From: Bacteroidota bacterium | GTDB taxonomy: Bacteria > Bacteroidota > Bacteroidia > Bacteroidales > UBA4417 | Reading direction: 5' to 3' | Assembly (NCBI GenBank): GCA_020048595.1 | Contig: JAIFMH010000036.1 | Span: forward strand, 1 to 14,766 | DNA length: 14,766 bases | Shown: positions 1-6,491 of the stretch, one piece after another | Layout: each line of letters opens with the position of its first letter | How positions within the stretch are numbered: the first letter of the stretch is position 1 | Notes under the pieces: generated by a model | The model's input: only the letters and a program-made list of their open reading frames with translations | What the model was told of the DNA's origin: nothing | The model's database searches: none | Translations under genes and position numbers: made by a program

Positions 1-1149
1 ATTATGAGAAGTGAGCGTGATGGATATGCCCACATCTATATATTTAATATGCAGGGAAAAATTGAATATCAGGTCACTAAAGGCAATTTTGATGTTACCG
101 AGCTGAATGGTTGCGACATAAAAAACAAACTTATATATTACACTTCAGCTGAGCCAACGCCTTATCAACGTGAGGCATATTGCATTAAGTGGGATGGCAC
201 CGGAAAGAGGAAGCTTACAACTAAAATTGGTGCAAATACTGCAAAATTCAGTGAAGGATTTAAATACTATACCATAACATCCTCAAATGTTAAATCGCCG
301 GCAACAACAGTTTTGTTTAATGCAAAAGGTAAAACCATACGGGTGCTGGATGACAGCAAATTGCTGGTTGATAAACTTAAGGATTACAAATTTGCCTATA
401 GAGAATTTTTCAACTTCAATACTTCTGAGAATGTAAATCTAAACGGTTGGATGTTAAAACCGGCTGATTTTGATCCAACAAAAAAATACCCGGTTTTTAT
501 GACCCAATACAGCGGTCCAAATTCACAAAGTGCTCTTGATACCTGGGATCTGGGATGGGAAGAATACCTTGCCCAACTTGGCTATATTGTAGTTTCTGTT
601 GACGGTCGCGGTACGGGTGGCCGTGGTGAAGCATTCCGTAAAATAACGTATCTCCAGTTAGGCAAATACGAAACCATCGACCAGATTGAAACTGCCAGAT
701 ACCTTGGCTCTCTCTCCTATGTTGATGCCTCGCGCATAGGTATCTGGGGCTGGAGTTTTGGCGGTTATATCTCGTCCTCTTGCATGGTTAAAGGCAATGG
801 AATATTCAAAACGGGAATTGCTGTTGCTCCCGTTACCAACTGGCGGTATTACGACAATATATACACAGAGCGTTTTATGCGGACGCCGCTAGAAAACCCA
901 GAAGGATACGACCAGAATTCACCACTGAATTTCGCCAAAGATTTTAAAGGGAATTTCCTTATTTGTCATGGTTTAGCCGATGACAATGTACATGTTCAGA
1001 ATACTTTGGAATTCACAGAACGCCTTGTACAGGCTGATAAACAATTCGAAATGCAGTTATATACTAACCGGAATCATGGTATTTATGGCGGCAACACGAC
1101 TTACCATCTCTATACGCGTATGGTAAATTATATTTTGGAAAAATTGTAA
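1..1149 (+). CDS. Dipeptidyl-peptidase IV-like S9B serine peptidase, C-terminal part (5' end outside window)
   Basis: The frame is open from base 1 and the visible start resembles the interior of a DPP-IV beta-propeller (MRSERDGYAHIY, like the family's 'SERDGWNHLY'), so the ATG at 4 is internal and the gene begins upstream. Numbering from that Met, residues 1 to about 130 are the end of the propeller and about 135-381 the alpha/beta-hydrolase domain. Visible catalytic elements are the nucleophile Ser251 in GWSFGGY, Asp326 in HGLADDNVH, His358 in NRNHGIYGG, and the oxyanion-hole Tyr169 in QYSGPNSQ. These match the S630/D708/H740/Y547 set of human DPP-IV. The family removes Xaa-Pro or Xaa-Ala dipeptides from peptide N-termini; in Bacteroidota it is usually exported to the periplasm, but a signal peptide would lie outside the window. 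The Glu-Glu substrate-anchoring motif is also not visible. It is convergent with the next gene, 44 bp away. Exact substrate preference is not determinable. Confidence 0.93.
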   Translation: MMRSERDGYAHIYIFNMQGKIEYQVTKGNFDVTELNGCDIKNKLIYYTSAEPTPYQREAYCIKWDGTGKRKLTTKIGANTAKFSEGFKYYTITSSNVKSPATTVLFNAKGKTIRVLDDSKLLVDKLKDYKFAYREFFNFNTSENVNLNGWMLKPADFDPTKKYPVFMTQYSGPNSQSALDTWDLGWEEYLAQLGYIVVSVDGRGTGGRGEAFRKITYLQLGKYETIDQIETARYLGSLSYVDASRIGIWGWSFGGYISSSCMVKGNGIFKTGIAVAPVTNWRYYDNIYTERFMRTPLENPEGYDQNSPLNFAKDFKGNFLICHGLADDNVHVQNTLEFTERLVQADKQFEMQLYTNRNHGIYGGNTTYHLYTRMVNYILEKL

Positions 1150-1161
1150 AAAGCAATTAAT

Positions 1162-1192
1162 TGCCGGGTTTCAGTTCTGCTGGAGTCCGGCA
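1162..1192 (+). terminator. Hairpin between convergent genes, possible terminator
   Basis: Bases 1162-1174 pair with 1180-1192 (13 pairs including three G-U, five-base loop TTCTG), anchored by TGCCGG/CCGGCA. On the plus strand it starts 12 bases after the peptidase stop and is followed by a modest T-rich stretch (TTTACCATTTT). Read on the minus strand it follows the CYTH stop and is followed, after a 12-base palindrome GCAATTAATTGC (1153-1164), by TTTTT. It could therefore stop transcription in both directions. The U-tracts are imperfect, so this is a moderate call. Confidence 0.45.
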
Positions 1193-1193
1193 T

Positions 1194-1661
1194 TTACCAT
1201 TTTGAGAACGGCATTTTTGCAAGTTTTGAATTATAGTAACGCCTGTCGCCGGTTACTTCTTTATCTAACCAGGTTGGTTTGTCAAACAATTCATCCTCTG
1301 AACTCAACTCAACTTCAGCAATCACAAGGCCTTCATTTTCACCATAAAACTCATCTACCTCAAAAGTGAACTTCCCTACCTGCACAAGGTATCGGGTTTT
1401 ATCAATAATTCCAGCTTCGCACAACGCAAGTAATTCAAAGGCTTCATCTAAGGATATTTCCTTTTCAAATTCATACCGGCTCATACCGGAAAGACTTAAA
1501 ATGCCTTTTATAGTTAAAAATCCTTTATCTCCGTTGGTTCGAACCCGCACAATACGTTCAGGAACTGAAGAAAGATAACCCTGAGTGATACGGGTTTGCG
1601 TATAAGCATATTGCTTATACCCTTCTTTTACGAGAAATTTTCGCTCTATTTCCTGAGGCAT
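1194..1661 (-). CDS. CYTH domain protein (triphosphate tunnel metalloenzyme family)
   Basis: A 155-residue protein consisting of one CYTH domain. The diagnostic N-terminal ExExK is present as E4-I-E6-R-K8 in EIERKFLV. The other charged strands that line the triphosphate tunnel follow in order: RVR at 39-41, TIK at 50-52, EFEK at 64-67, KTR at 88-90, EVDEF at 101-105, EVE at 116-118 and YY at 142-143. Family members hydrolyse inorganic tripolyphosphate or nucleoside triphosphates with Mg/Mn; a minority are class IV adenylate cyclases or thiamine triphosphatases. The short, single-domain form suggests a tripolyphosphatase-like role, but activity cannot be assigned from sequence alone. An upstream in-frame ATG at 1718 would add 19 residues. 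The start at 1661 is chosen because MPQEIERKFL matches the usual family N-terminus, where ExExK begins within the first few residues. Transcribed separately from enolase, whose terminator lies between them. Confidence 0.85.
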   Translation of the reverse strand: MPQEIERKFLVKEGYKQYAYTQTRITQGYLSSVPERIVRVRTNGDKGFLTIKGILSLSGMSRYEFEKEISLDEAFELLALCEAGIIDKTRYLVQVGKFTFEVDEFYGENEGLVIAEVELSSEDELFDKPTWLDKEVTGDRRYYNSKLAKMPFSKW

Positions 1662-1743
1662 ATATATGTTTAGTTTGAGAAAAGGTCCTCTGTCAGATAG
1701 ATTCATCTGCACTTTCAATTAAGTAATTCTTGAAAGAGGATAA

Positions 1744-1751
1744 CAAAGGTA
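1744..1751 (-). promoter_or_regulatory. Candidate Bacteroidota -7 element upstream of the CYTH gene
   Basis: The minus strand reads TACCTTTG here, an exact match to the Bacteroidota -7 consensus TAnnTTTG, about 80 bases before the chosen ATG at 1661. No convincing TTG-type -33 element sits at the usual spacing; a CTTTG at 1765-1769 is too close. It lies after the enolase terminator, where a new promoter would be needed. It is the only exact match I found in the intergenic regions. Confidence 0.35.
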
Positions 1752-1822
1752 TTCATTAAATCTACAAAGTAAAAGAATATAGTTATTACACAAATTATGT
1801 GCTTACACATTCCAATAAAACA

Positions 1823-1851
1823 GAAAAGCCGGCAATAACTACCGGCTTTTC
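1823..1851 (-). terminator. Rho-independent terminator of eno
   Basis: A perfect 10-bp stem (GAAAAGCCGG at 1823-1832 with CCGGCTTTTC at 1842-1851) with a nine-base loop. On the minus strand the GC core is followed by TTTTCTGTTTTATT. It begins 21 bases after the enolase stop codon, the textbook position. The A/T flanks are symmetric, so it could also work on the plus strand, but no plus-strand gene approaches it. Confidence 0.85.
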
Positions 1852-1872
1852 ATTTACTATTTCACAAACACG

Positions 1873-3162
1873 TTATCTGGCATATTTGAAATCTTTACCT
1901 AAATAACGGGCGCTTGAGCCTAATATCTCTTCGATACGAAGCAATTGATTGTATTTTGCTATACGGTCAGTACGGCTGGCTGAACCAGTCTTAATAAGTC
2001 CGGTATTCAGAGCTACTGCAAGGTCAGCGATGGTAGTATCTTCAGTTTCGCCTGAACGATGGCTCATAACCGCAGTATATGAGTTGCGGTATGCCATGGT
2101 CACAGCATCAATTGTTTCGGTAAGTGTACCAATTTGATTTACTTTAACCAGTATTGAATTAGCTACACCTTTATCAATACCCATTTGTAAACGTTTGGTA
2201 TTGGTTACAAACAAATCATCACCAACCAACTGAATTTTCTTTCCCATAACATCGGTCATCAACTTCCAGCCATCCCAATCGTCTTCAGCCATGCCATCTT
2301 CAATAGAAATGATAGGATATTTATCTATCCATGTTTTCCAATAATCAACCATTTGTGCTGAAGTTAGTTTTTCGCCGGTCGATTTCTTCAGATGGTACAT
2401 TTTTTCTTCTTCCAGATAATACTCACTTGAAGCAGGATCCAAAGCAATATAAACATCTTTACCTGGTTTGTAGCCAGCGCTTTCAATAGCCTGAAGAATA
2501 ACTGTAATAGCTTCCTCATTTGATTTCAGATTGGGAGCAAAACCACCTTCGTCACCAACGTTAGTTGAATAGCCACCTTTTTTCAGTACTGCACTTAGGC
2601 TATGGAATACTTCAGCACCCATACGCAAACCTTCGCGGAAGGTAGGTGCACCAACAGGCATAATCATAAATTCCTGGAAATCGATGCTGTTATCAGCATG
2701 TGATCCACCATTGATAATGTTCATCATAGGTATAGGAAGAGTATTGGCATTTACACCACCTACATACCTGAATAAATAACTGCTTGATTCCTGGGCAGCA
2801 GCATTGGCAACAGCAAGTGAAACACCAAGAATAGCGTTTGCACCAAGGTTTGATTTGTTAGGAGTACCATCGAGTTCGATCATCTTAGCATCGATTTCGT
2901 TTTGCTCGGTAACAAAGTAACCTTTAAGTTCTTCAGCAAGAACTTTGTTTACATTCTGAACAGCTTTCAGAACGCCTTTTCCTTTGTAAATGGCTTTGTC
3001 GCCATCGCGAAGCTCGCATGCTTCGTGAATTCCGGTTGAAGCTCCTGATGGAACAGCTGCACGGCCCATAATGCCGTTTGATGTGAATACATCTACCTCA
3101 ATGGTAGGATTGCCACGTGAATCAAGGATTTGACGGGCTGTAATGTTAGCTATCTGACTCAT
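1873..3162 (-). CDS. eno: Enolase (phosphopyruvate hydratase)
   Basis: Catalyses 2-phosphoglycerate to phosphoenolpyruvate plus water in glycolysis and the reverse in gluconeogenesis; a cytosolic, Mg-dependent enzyme. The 429-residue length matches bacterial enolases (E. coli 432). Residues corresponding to the catalytic and metal set are all present: Glu205 in GDEGGFAPN, Lys340 in ILVKVNQIGTLTET, His368 in MSHRSGET, Lys391 in KTGSASRTDR, and Mg ligands Asp242 (ALDPASSE), Glu288 (SIEDGM) and Asp315 (LVGDDLF). The N-terminal domain opens with the typical ITARQILDSRGNPT and the flexible loop PSGASTGIHEA is intact. It lies 226 bp downstream of rplQ on the same strand. From memory, eno often sits near the end of the alpha operon in Bacteroidota. 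The spacer contains hairpins that may separate it from the ribosomal transcript, so it may have its own promoter, though I found no exact one. Confidence 0.98.
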   Translation of the reverse strand: MSQIANITARQILDSRGNPTIEVDVFTSNGIMGRAAVPSGASTGIHEACELRDGDKAIYKGKGVLKAVQNVNKVLAEELKGYFVTEQNEIDAKMIELDGTPNKSNLGANAILGVSLAVANAAAQESSSYLFRYVGGVNANTLPIPMMNIINGGSHADNSIDFQEFMIMPVGAPTFREGLRMGAEVFHSLSAVLKKGGYSTNVGDEGGFAPNLKSNEEAITVILQAIESAGYKPGKDVYIALDPASSEYYLEEEKMYHLKKSTGEKLTSAQMVDYWKTWIDKYPIISIEDGMAEDDWDGWKLMTDVMGKKIQLVGDDLFVTNTKRLQMGIDKGVANSILVKVNQIGTLTETIDAVTMAYRNSYTAVMSHRSGETEDTTIADLAVALNTGLIKTGSASRTDRIAKYNQLLRIEEILGSSARYLGKDFKYAR

Positions 3163-3214
3163 AATTTTAAAATATTTGTTAGAGTTCTATAAAAATGTCT
3201 GTTTCAAAATGATA

Positions 3215-3250
3215 AAAGGATAAAGCAAAGAAACCTTCACTTTATCCTTT
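3215..3250 (-). terminator. Hairpin upstream of eno, candidate terminator of the ribosomal operon
   Basis: A perfect 11-bp inverted repeat AAAGGATAAAG (3215-3225) and CTTTATCCTTT (3240-3250) with a 14-base loop. Read on the minus strand the stem ends in CCTTT and is followed by TATCATTTTG, a U-rich run. It lies about 140 bases after the rplQ stop and about 50 bases before the eno ATG, so it could end the alpha-operon transcript or be a structured eno leader. The stem is AT-rich and thus weak. Confidence 0.45.
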
Positions 3251-3291
3251 CAAATAATTCATGCGTTGTTTTTTTTACGGGTCAATACTTG

Positions 3292-3307
3292 TCCCGATTT
3301 TTCGGGA
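3292..3307. repeat. Short inverted repeat TCCCGA/TCGGGA in the rplQ-eno spacer
   Basis: TCCCGA (3292-3297) and TCGGGA (3302-3307) form a tight 6-bp stem with a TTTT loop. Hairpins of this CCCGA-TCGGG type are, from memory, common in intergenic regions of Bacteroidota genomes. No U-run follows on either strand, so I do not call it a terminator. Confidence 0.5.
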
Positions 3308-3339
3308 TGCCATAGCCAGATTAATCTTATTTTCATCTT

Positions 3340-3362
3340 TGATTGGTGCTTTATACCAATCA
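3340..3362. repeat. 8-bp inverted repeat just downstream of rplQ
   Basis: TGATTGGT (3340-3347) and ACCAATCA (3355-3362) form a perfect 8-bp stem with a 7-base loop, about 26 bases after the rplQ stop codon on the transcribed (minus) strand. What follows there is AAGATGAAAATAAG, not a U-tract, so it looks more like a 3'-end stabilising or processing hairpin than an intrinsic terminator. Confidence 0.45.
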
Positions 3363-3388
3363 TGGCTAATTCATTGAATTAACTTCAG

Positions 3389-3958
3389 TTATTTTTCTTC
3401 AGCTTCGTTTTCTTTAACTTCATCTTCAACAGGCTTTTCAACAACTTCTTCTGCTTCAGCTACAATCTCTTCGGCTTTGGCTTTAGGAGCTTTTTCGGCT
3501 ACAGGTGCTTCAACAGCAGCATCGGTTGCTTTCTTTGCAGCAGGTTTGCGGCGACGTACAGCTTTCTTAGCAGTTGTATCTTTTGAAGTTAAAAGGTTTT
3601 CATTATAGTCAACCAGTTCGATAATACACATATCAGCATTGTCGCCAAGACGGAAACCTGTTTTAAGTATGCGTACATATCCACCCGGACGGTCAGCAAC
3701 TTTAACTGAAATATCGCGGAAGAGCTCAGTTACTGCCTCTTTATCCTGCAGGTAGCTAAATACTACACGGCGTGAGTGTGTTGAATCTATTTTGGCGCGT
3801 GTGATCAATGGCTCTACATATCCGCGAAGTGCCTTTGCTTTTGCAATGGTAGTACTGATACGTTTATGCATGATCAGCGAGCTTGCCATATTGGAAAGCA
3901 TTGCTGCGCGATGAGTACTGGTACGTCCCAGGTGATTTATTGATTTCTGATGTCTCAT
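3389..3958 (-). CDS. rplQ: 50S ribosomal protein bL17 with charged C-terminal extension
   Basis: Large-subunit protein near the exit of the peptide tunnel. Residues 1 to about 122 are the conserved L17 domain: MRHQKSINHLGRTSTHRAAM, then STTIAKAKALRGYVEPLIT, and GGYVRILKTGFRLGDNADM. The family core is about 115-130 residues. Here the protein runs to 189 because of a low-complexity tail: a basic part with KKAVRRRKPAAKKA, then an Ala/Glu/Val/Lys stretch ending in KENEAEEK. Such tails on L17 are common in Bacteroidota. The start is five bases after the rpoA stop, implying translational coupling. It is the last ribosomal gene of the cluster. Confidence 0.97.
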   Translation of the reverse strand: MRHQKSINHLGRTSTHRAAMLSNMASSLIMHKRISTTIAKAKALRGYVEPLITRAKIDSTHSRRVVFSYLQDKEAVTELFRDISVKVADRPGGYVRILKTGFRLGDNADMCIIELVDYNENLLTSKDTTAKKAVRRRKPAAKKATDAAVEAPVAEKAPKAKAEEIVAEAEEVVEKPVEDEVKENEAEEK

Positions 3959-3963
3959 TTCGC

Positions 3964-4956
3964 TTATTCCTTATCTAATTTGTACTTCGCAACATTCATT
4001 CCGAATTCGAGTCCTTTGGTTTTCACCAGGTCTTCCAGTTCGGTTAGCGACTTTTTACCGAAATTGCGGAATTTCAATAAGTCGTTTTTGTTAAAAGCTA
4101 CCAGTTCGCCGAGGGTTTCAACATCAGCAGCTTTCAGGCAGTTGAGGGCGCGCACCGAAAGGTCCATATCCACCAACTTGGTTTTTAGTAACTGACGTAT
4201 GTGAAGTGTGTTTTCGTCAAATTCTTCAGCTACTGCTTTTTCTTCAATATCAAGGGTGATTTTCTCATCACTGAAGAGCATAAAGTGATGGATCAGAATC
4301 CTTGCAGCTTCTTTTAAAGCATCTTTTGGATGAATTGATCCGTCAGTTTTAATTTCCAGGATTAGTTTCTCGTAGTCAGTTTTTTGTTCAACGCGAAAGT
4401 TTTCCATGCTGAACTTAACATTCTTGATAGGCGTGTGAATTGAGTCCATGAAAATTGTACCCAGATGAGCGGTAGCAACTTTATTTTCTTCGGCTGGTAC
4501 ATATCCTCTGCCTTTATTCACACTGATCTCAATATTCAGTTTAACTGTAGGTTCCATATGGCAGATAACTACCTCAGGATTCAGTACCTGGAATATCGAC
4601 AGGTGTTTAGCTATATCACCTGCAGTGAAAGTATCTTTACCAGTAACAGTAAAGTTGATTTTTTCACTTTCTTCTGATTCAATTTGTTTACGGAATCTTA
4701 CTTTTTTCAGGTTAAGAATAACGTCGGTTATATCTTCAACAACGCCTTTAACTGATGAAAATTCATGTTCAACTCCGTCGATACGTAATGAGGTAATAGC
4801 ATATCCCTCTAATGACGAAAGTAAGATTCTGCGCAGTGCATTACCTATTGTGATACCAAAGCCAGGTTCGAGAGGACGGAATTCAAAAGTTCCATCAAAC
4901 TCGTCAGCCTGTATCATGATAACCTTATCAGGTTTCTGGAATGCTAAAATAGCCAT
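3964..4956 (-). CDS. rpoA: DNA-directed RNA polymerase alpha subunit
   Basis: Assembles as a dimer that nucleates the RNA polymerase core, and contacts activators and upstream promoter DNA. The 330-residue length is normal. The N-terminal domain spans about 1-235 and includes the conserved assembly segment FGITIGNALRRILLSSLEGYA (split here over about 34-53). The linker is acidic (about 238-250). The C-terminal domain contains VRALNCLKAA around 268-277, with Arg269, Asn272 and Cys273 at the positions of E. coli Arg265, Asn268 and Cys269, and the helix-hairpin-helix FGKKSLTELEDL at 299-310. It lies 36 bases after the full-length rpsD stop. If translation of rpsD ends at the premature TAA, 234 bases of untranslated RNA would precede rpoA and could cause polarity. 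The leader is A-rich (a run of nine A), typical of Bacteroidota start sites. Confidence 0.98.
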   Translation of the reverse strand: MAILAFQKPDKVIMIQADEFDGTFEFRPLEPGFGITIGNALRRILLSSLEGYAITSLRIDGVEHEFSSVKGVVEDITDVILNLKKVRFRKQIESEESEKINFTVTGKDTFTAGDIAKHLSIFQVLNPEVVICHMEPTVKLNIEISVNKGRGYVPAEENKVATAHLGTIFMDSIHTPIKNVKFSMENFRVEQKTDYEKLILEIKTDGSIHPKDALKEAARILIHHFMLFSDEKITLDIEEKAVAEEFDENTLHIRQLLKTKLVDMDLSVRALNCLKAADVETLGELVAFNKNDLLKFRNFGKKSLTELEDLVKTKGLEFGMNVAKYKLDKE

Positions 4957-4992
4957 AAAGTCTTTTTTTTAATGATAATGCAAGATACTAAA

Positions 4993-5190
4993 TTACTTCG
5001 AATACAATTCAACGATAAGTTGTTCCTTAATGTTTTCAGGAATTTCTTCGCGTTCAGGGAAGTTAATGAATTTTCCGGTCAGCAAAGCACCATCCCATTC
5101 AAGCCAAGAGTAGCGCATAATACGTCCCTGCAATGAATTCTGTATAACTTCAAGTGATTTGGAACGTTCACGAACCGCAATAACATCACC
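4993..5190 (-). pseudogene. rpsD: C-terminal part of ribosomal protein uS4, separated from its gene by a premature stop
   Basis: Reading on in the same frame after the TAA at 5191-5193 gives 65 codons that begin GDVIAVRERSKSLEV, pass through YSWLEWDG and FINFPEREEIPENI, and end KEQLIVELYSK followed by TAA. This is the standard C-terminus of Bacteroidota S4, with no further stop or frameshift, and the combined length (201 codons) is that of a full S4. It has no start codon of its own near the front; the only ATG in frame is internal, at 5116-5118. The stop falls where relatives have the Pro of a KPGD-type turn. The fragment is intact enough that the interruption must be very recent, or an artefact. 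Confidence 0.85.
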
Positions 5191-5598
5191 TTAGTTACAT
5201 TCATATGAAGGTATATTCAGAACCTTACCATTAACAGTGATATGTCCGTGTCCAACGAGCTGGCGCGCACCATCACGGGTTGGAGATATTCCCAGGCGAT
5301 ATACCACGTTATCTAAACGTGATTCAATCAACTGCAATAGAATTTCGCCGGTTACACCTTTTTTGCGGGTAGCTTTTTCAAATATGTTTCTGAATTGTTT
5401 TTCCAGAATGCCATAGGTGTACTTAGCTTTTTGTTTTTCCTGCAACTGAACACCGTATTCCGATTGTTTCTTGCGGCGTTTATTCTGTCCGTGCATTCCG
5501 GGAGGATAGTTCTTTTTTTCGTATGAACTGTCGGGCCCGTAGATAGGTTCCTTGAATTTTCTGGCTATCCTTGTCTTAGGACCAATATATCTTGCCAT
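5191..5598 (-). CDS. rpsD: 30S ribosomal protein uS4, N-terminal 135 residues up to a premature stop
   Basis: S4 is a primary 16S rRNA-binding protein that starts assembly of the 30S body, helps control decoding accuracy, and in many bacteria represses its own alpha operon. The visible part carries the N-terminal domain (MARYIGPKTRIARKFKEPIYG, NYPPGMHGQ, SEYGVQLQEKQKAKYTYG) and most of the S4 RNA-binding fold (SRLDNVVYRLGISPTRDGARQLVGHGHITVNGKVLNIPSY). It then ends abruptly with ECN and TAA in the turn where relatives read KPG. The usual length is about 201-203; this reading frame is 135. The N-terminus lacks the zinc-binding cysteines of the C+ form. The start is the ATG before ARYIGP, 63 bases after rpsK. 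The remaining third of the protein follows in frame (separate entry). Identity is certain; whether the stop is real is not. Confidence 0.93.
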   Translation of the reverse strand: MARYIGPKTRIARKFKEPIYGPDSSYEKKNYPPGMHGQNKRRKKQSEYGVQLQEKQKAKYTYGILEKQFRNIFEKATRKKGVTGEILLQLIESRLDNVVYRLGISPTRDGARQLVGHGHITVNGKVLNIPSYECN

Positions 5599-5661
5599 AA
5601 AGCTTGTTAATTATGTATTATTAAACTTATTGTTCTTAAATATCGAAGTGAGAGGTTTGTA

Positions 5662-6051
5662 TTAAACCCTTCTGCGTTTAGGAGGTCTGCAACCATTGTG
5701 TGGCAATGGAGTTATATCCTGGATTTCGGTAACTTCGATGCCAGCTGTATGGAGTGTACGTATAGCTGATTCTCTTCCTGAACCTGGCCCTTTAACGTAA
5801 ACTTTAACTTTACGGAGTCCGAGATCATAAGCAACTTTGGAGCAATCCGTAGCAGCCATCTGGGCAGCATAAGGAGTATTCTTTTTTGATCCTCTGAATC
5901 CCATTTTCCCTGCCGATGCCCAGGAAATAACCTGTCCGGCATTATTAGTCAGCGAAATGATGATGTTGTTAAAAGAAGCCGAAACATAAGCTCTTCCGGT
6001 AGCTTCCACTTTAACAACTCTTTTCTTCGATACTTTGGTCGTCTTTGCCAT
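5662..6051 (-). CDS. rpsK: 30S ribosomal protein uS11
   Basis: Platform protein of the small subunit, near the mRNA exit and E site. 129 residues, the expected length. Landmarks are the basic N-terminus MAKTTKVSKKRVVK, then YVSASFNNIIISLTNNAGQ at 22-40, the SAGKMGFRGSKKNTPYAAQ segment at 46-64, VYVKGPGSGRESAIR at 84-98, and the conserved end PLPHNGCRPPKRRRV. Asn119-Gly120 in PLPHNG corresponds to the site where E. coli S11 carries an isoaspartate. It sits 30 bases after rpsM in the standard alpha-operon order. Confidence 0.98.
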   Translation of the reverse strand: MAKTTKVSKKRVVKVEATGRAYVSASFNNIIISLTNNAGQVISWASAGKMGFRGSKKNTPYAAQMAATDCSKVAYDLGLRKVKVYVKGPGSGRESAIRTLHTAGIEVTEIQDITPLPHNGCRPPKRRRV

Positions 6052-6081
6052 AGTAAAACTATTTTTCCTTTAAATGCATTC

Positions 6082-6459
6082 TTATTTAGTTGCCTTCTTC
6101 TTGTTAGCAACAGTCTTTTTCCTACCCTTACGTGTACGGGCATTATTTTTTGTGCTTTGTCCACGCAGCGGAAGGCCTAAACGGTGACGGACACCACGGT
6201 AGCAACCTATATCCATCAATCGTTTAATATTAAGCTGTACTTCTGAACGAAGTGCGCCTTCTACTTTAAAACTGTCGTTGATAATTGAGCGTATGTTATT
6301 CTGCTCATCATCGTTCCAGTCCTGAACTTTTTTGTTACGGTCGATGCCGCACTGATCCAGGATAGCCTGGGCTGAGTTACGACCTATACCGAATATGTAG
6401 GTAAGGCCTATCTCTCCTCTTTTGTTTTTTGGTAAATCAATACCAGCAATACGTGCCAT
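6082..6459 (-). CDS. rpsM: 30S ribosomal protein uS13
   Basis: Head protein of the small subunit; it forms intersubunit bridges and its C-terminal tail contacts the P-site tRNA. 125 residues, normal. MARIAGIDLPKNKRGEIGLT opens the protein; the helix-two-turn-helix region includes YIFGIGRNSAQAIL; the conserved basic segment GCYRGVRHRLGLPLRGQST lies at 85-103, followed by NNARTRKGRKKTVANKKKATK, the lysine-rich tail. In E. coli S4 represses the alpha operon through the leader of this gene; only 32 bases separate it here from rpmJ and I see no comparable pseudoknot by eye. Confidence 0.98.
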   Translation of the reverse strand: MARIAGIDLPKNKRGEIGLTYIFGIGRNSAQAILDQCGIDRNKKVQDWNDDEQNNIRSIINDSFKVEGALRSEVQLNIKRLMDIGCYRGVRHRLGLPLRGQSTKNNARTRKGRKKTVANKKKATK

Positions 6460-6491
6460 ATATATTAATAGCTTATGGGATTACACAATTA

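Noticed and set aside
1662..1718. Upstream ATG extending the CYTH protein by 19 residues
   Set aside because: The extension has no CYTH similarity, while the internal Met places the ExExK motif at its normal distance from the N-terminus.
3292..3307. TCCCGA-TTTT-TCGGGA as an intrinsic terminator
   Set aside because: No U-run follows the stem on either strand, so it is listed only as an inverted repeat.
4625..4972. 115-residue plus-strand open frame opposite rpoA
   Set aside because: Lies wholly antisense to the conserved alpha subunit start and has no recognisable protein features.
5191..5193. Reassignment of TAA to a sense codon
   Set aside because: TAA is the stop of every complete gene seen here except rplO, at positions that fit family lengths, so it is a normal stop codon in this genome.
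6460..6491. S4-binding pseudoknot leader before rpsM as in E. coli
   Set aside because: The rpmJ-rpsM gap is only 32 bases and I could not find pairing resembling the known element.
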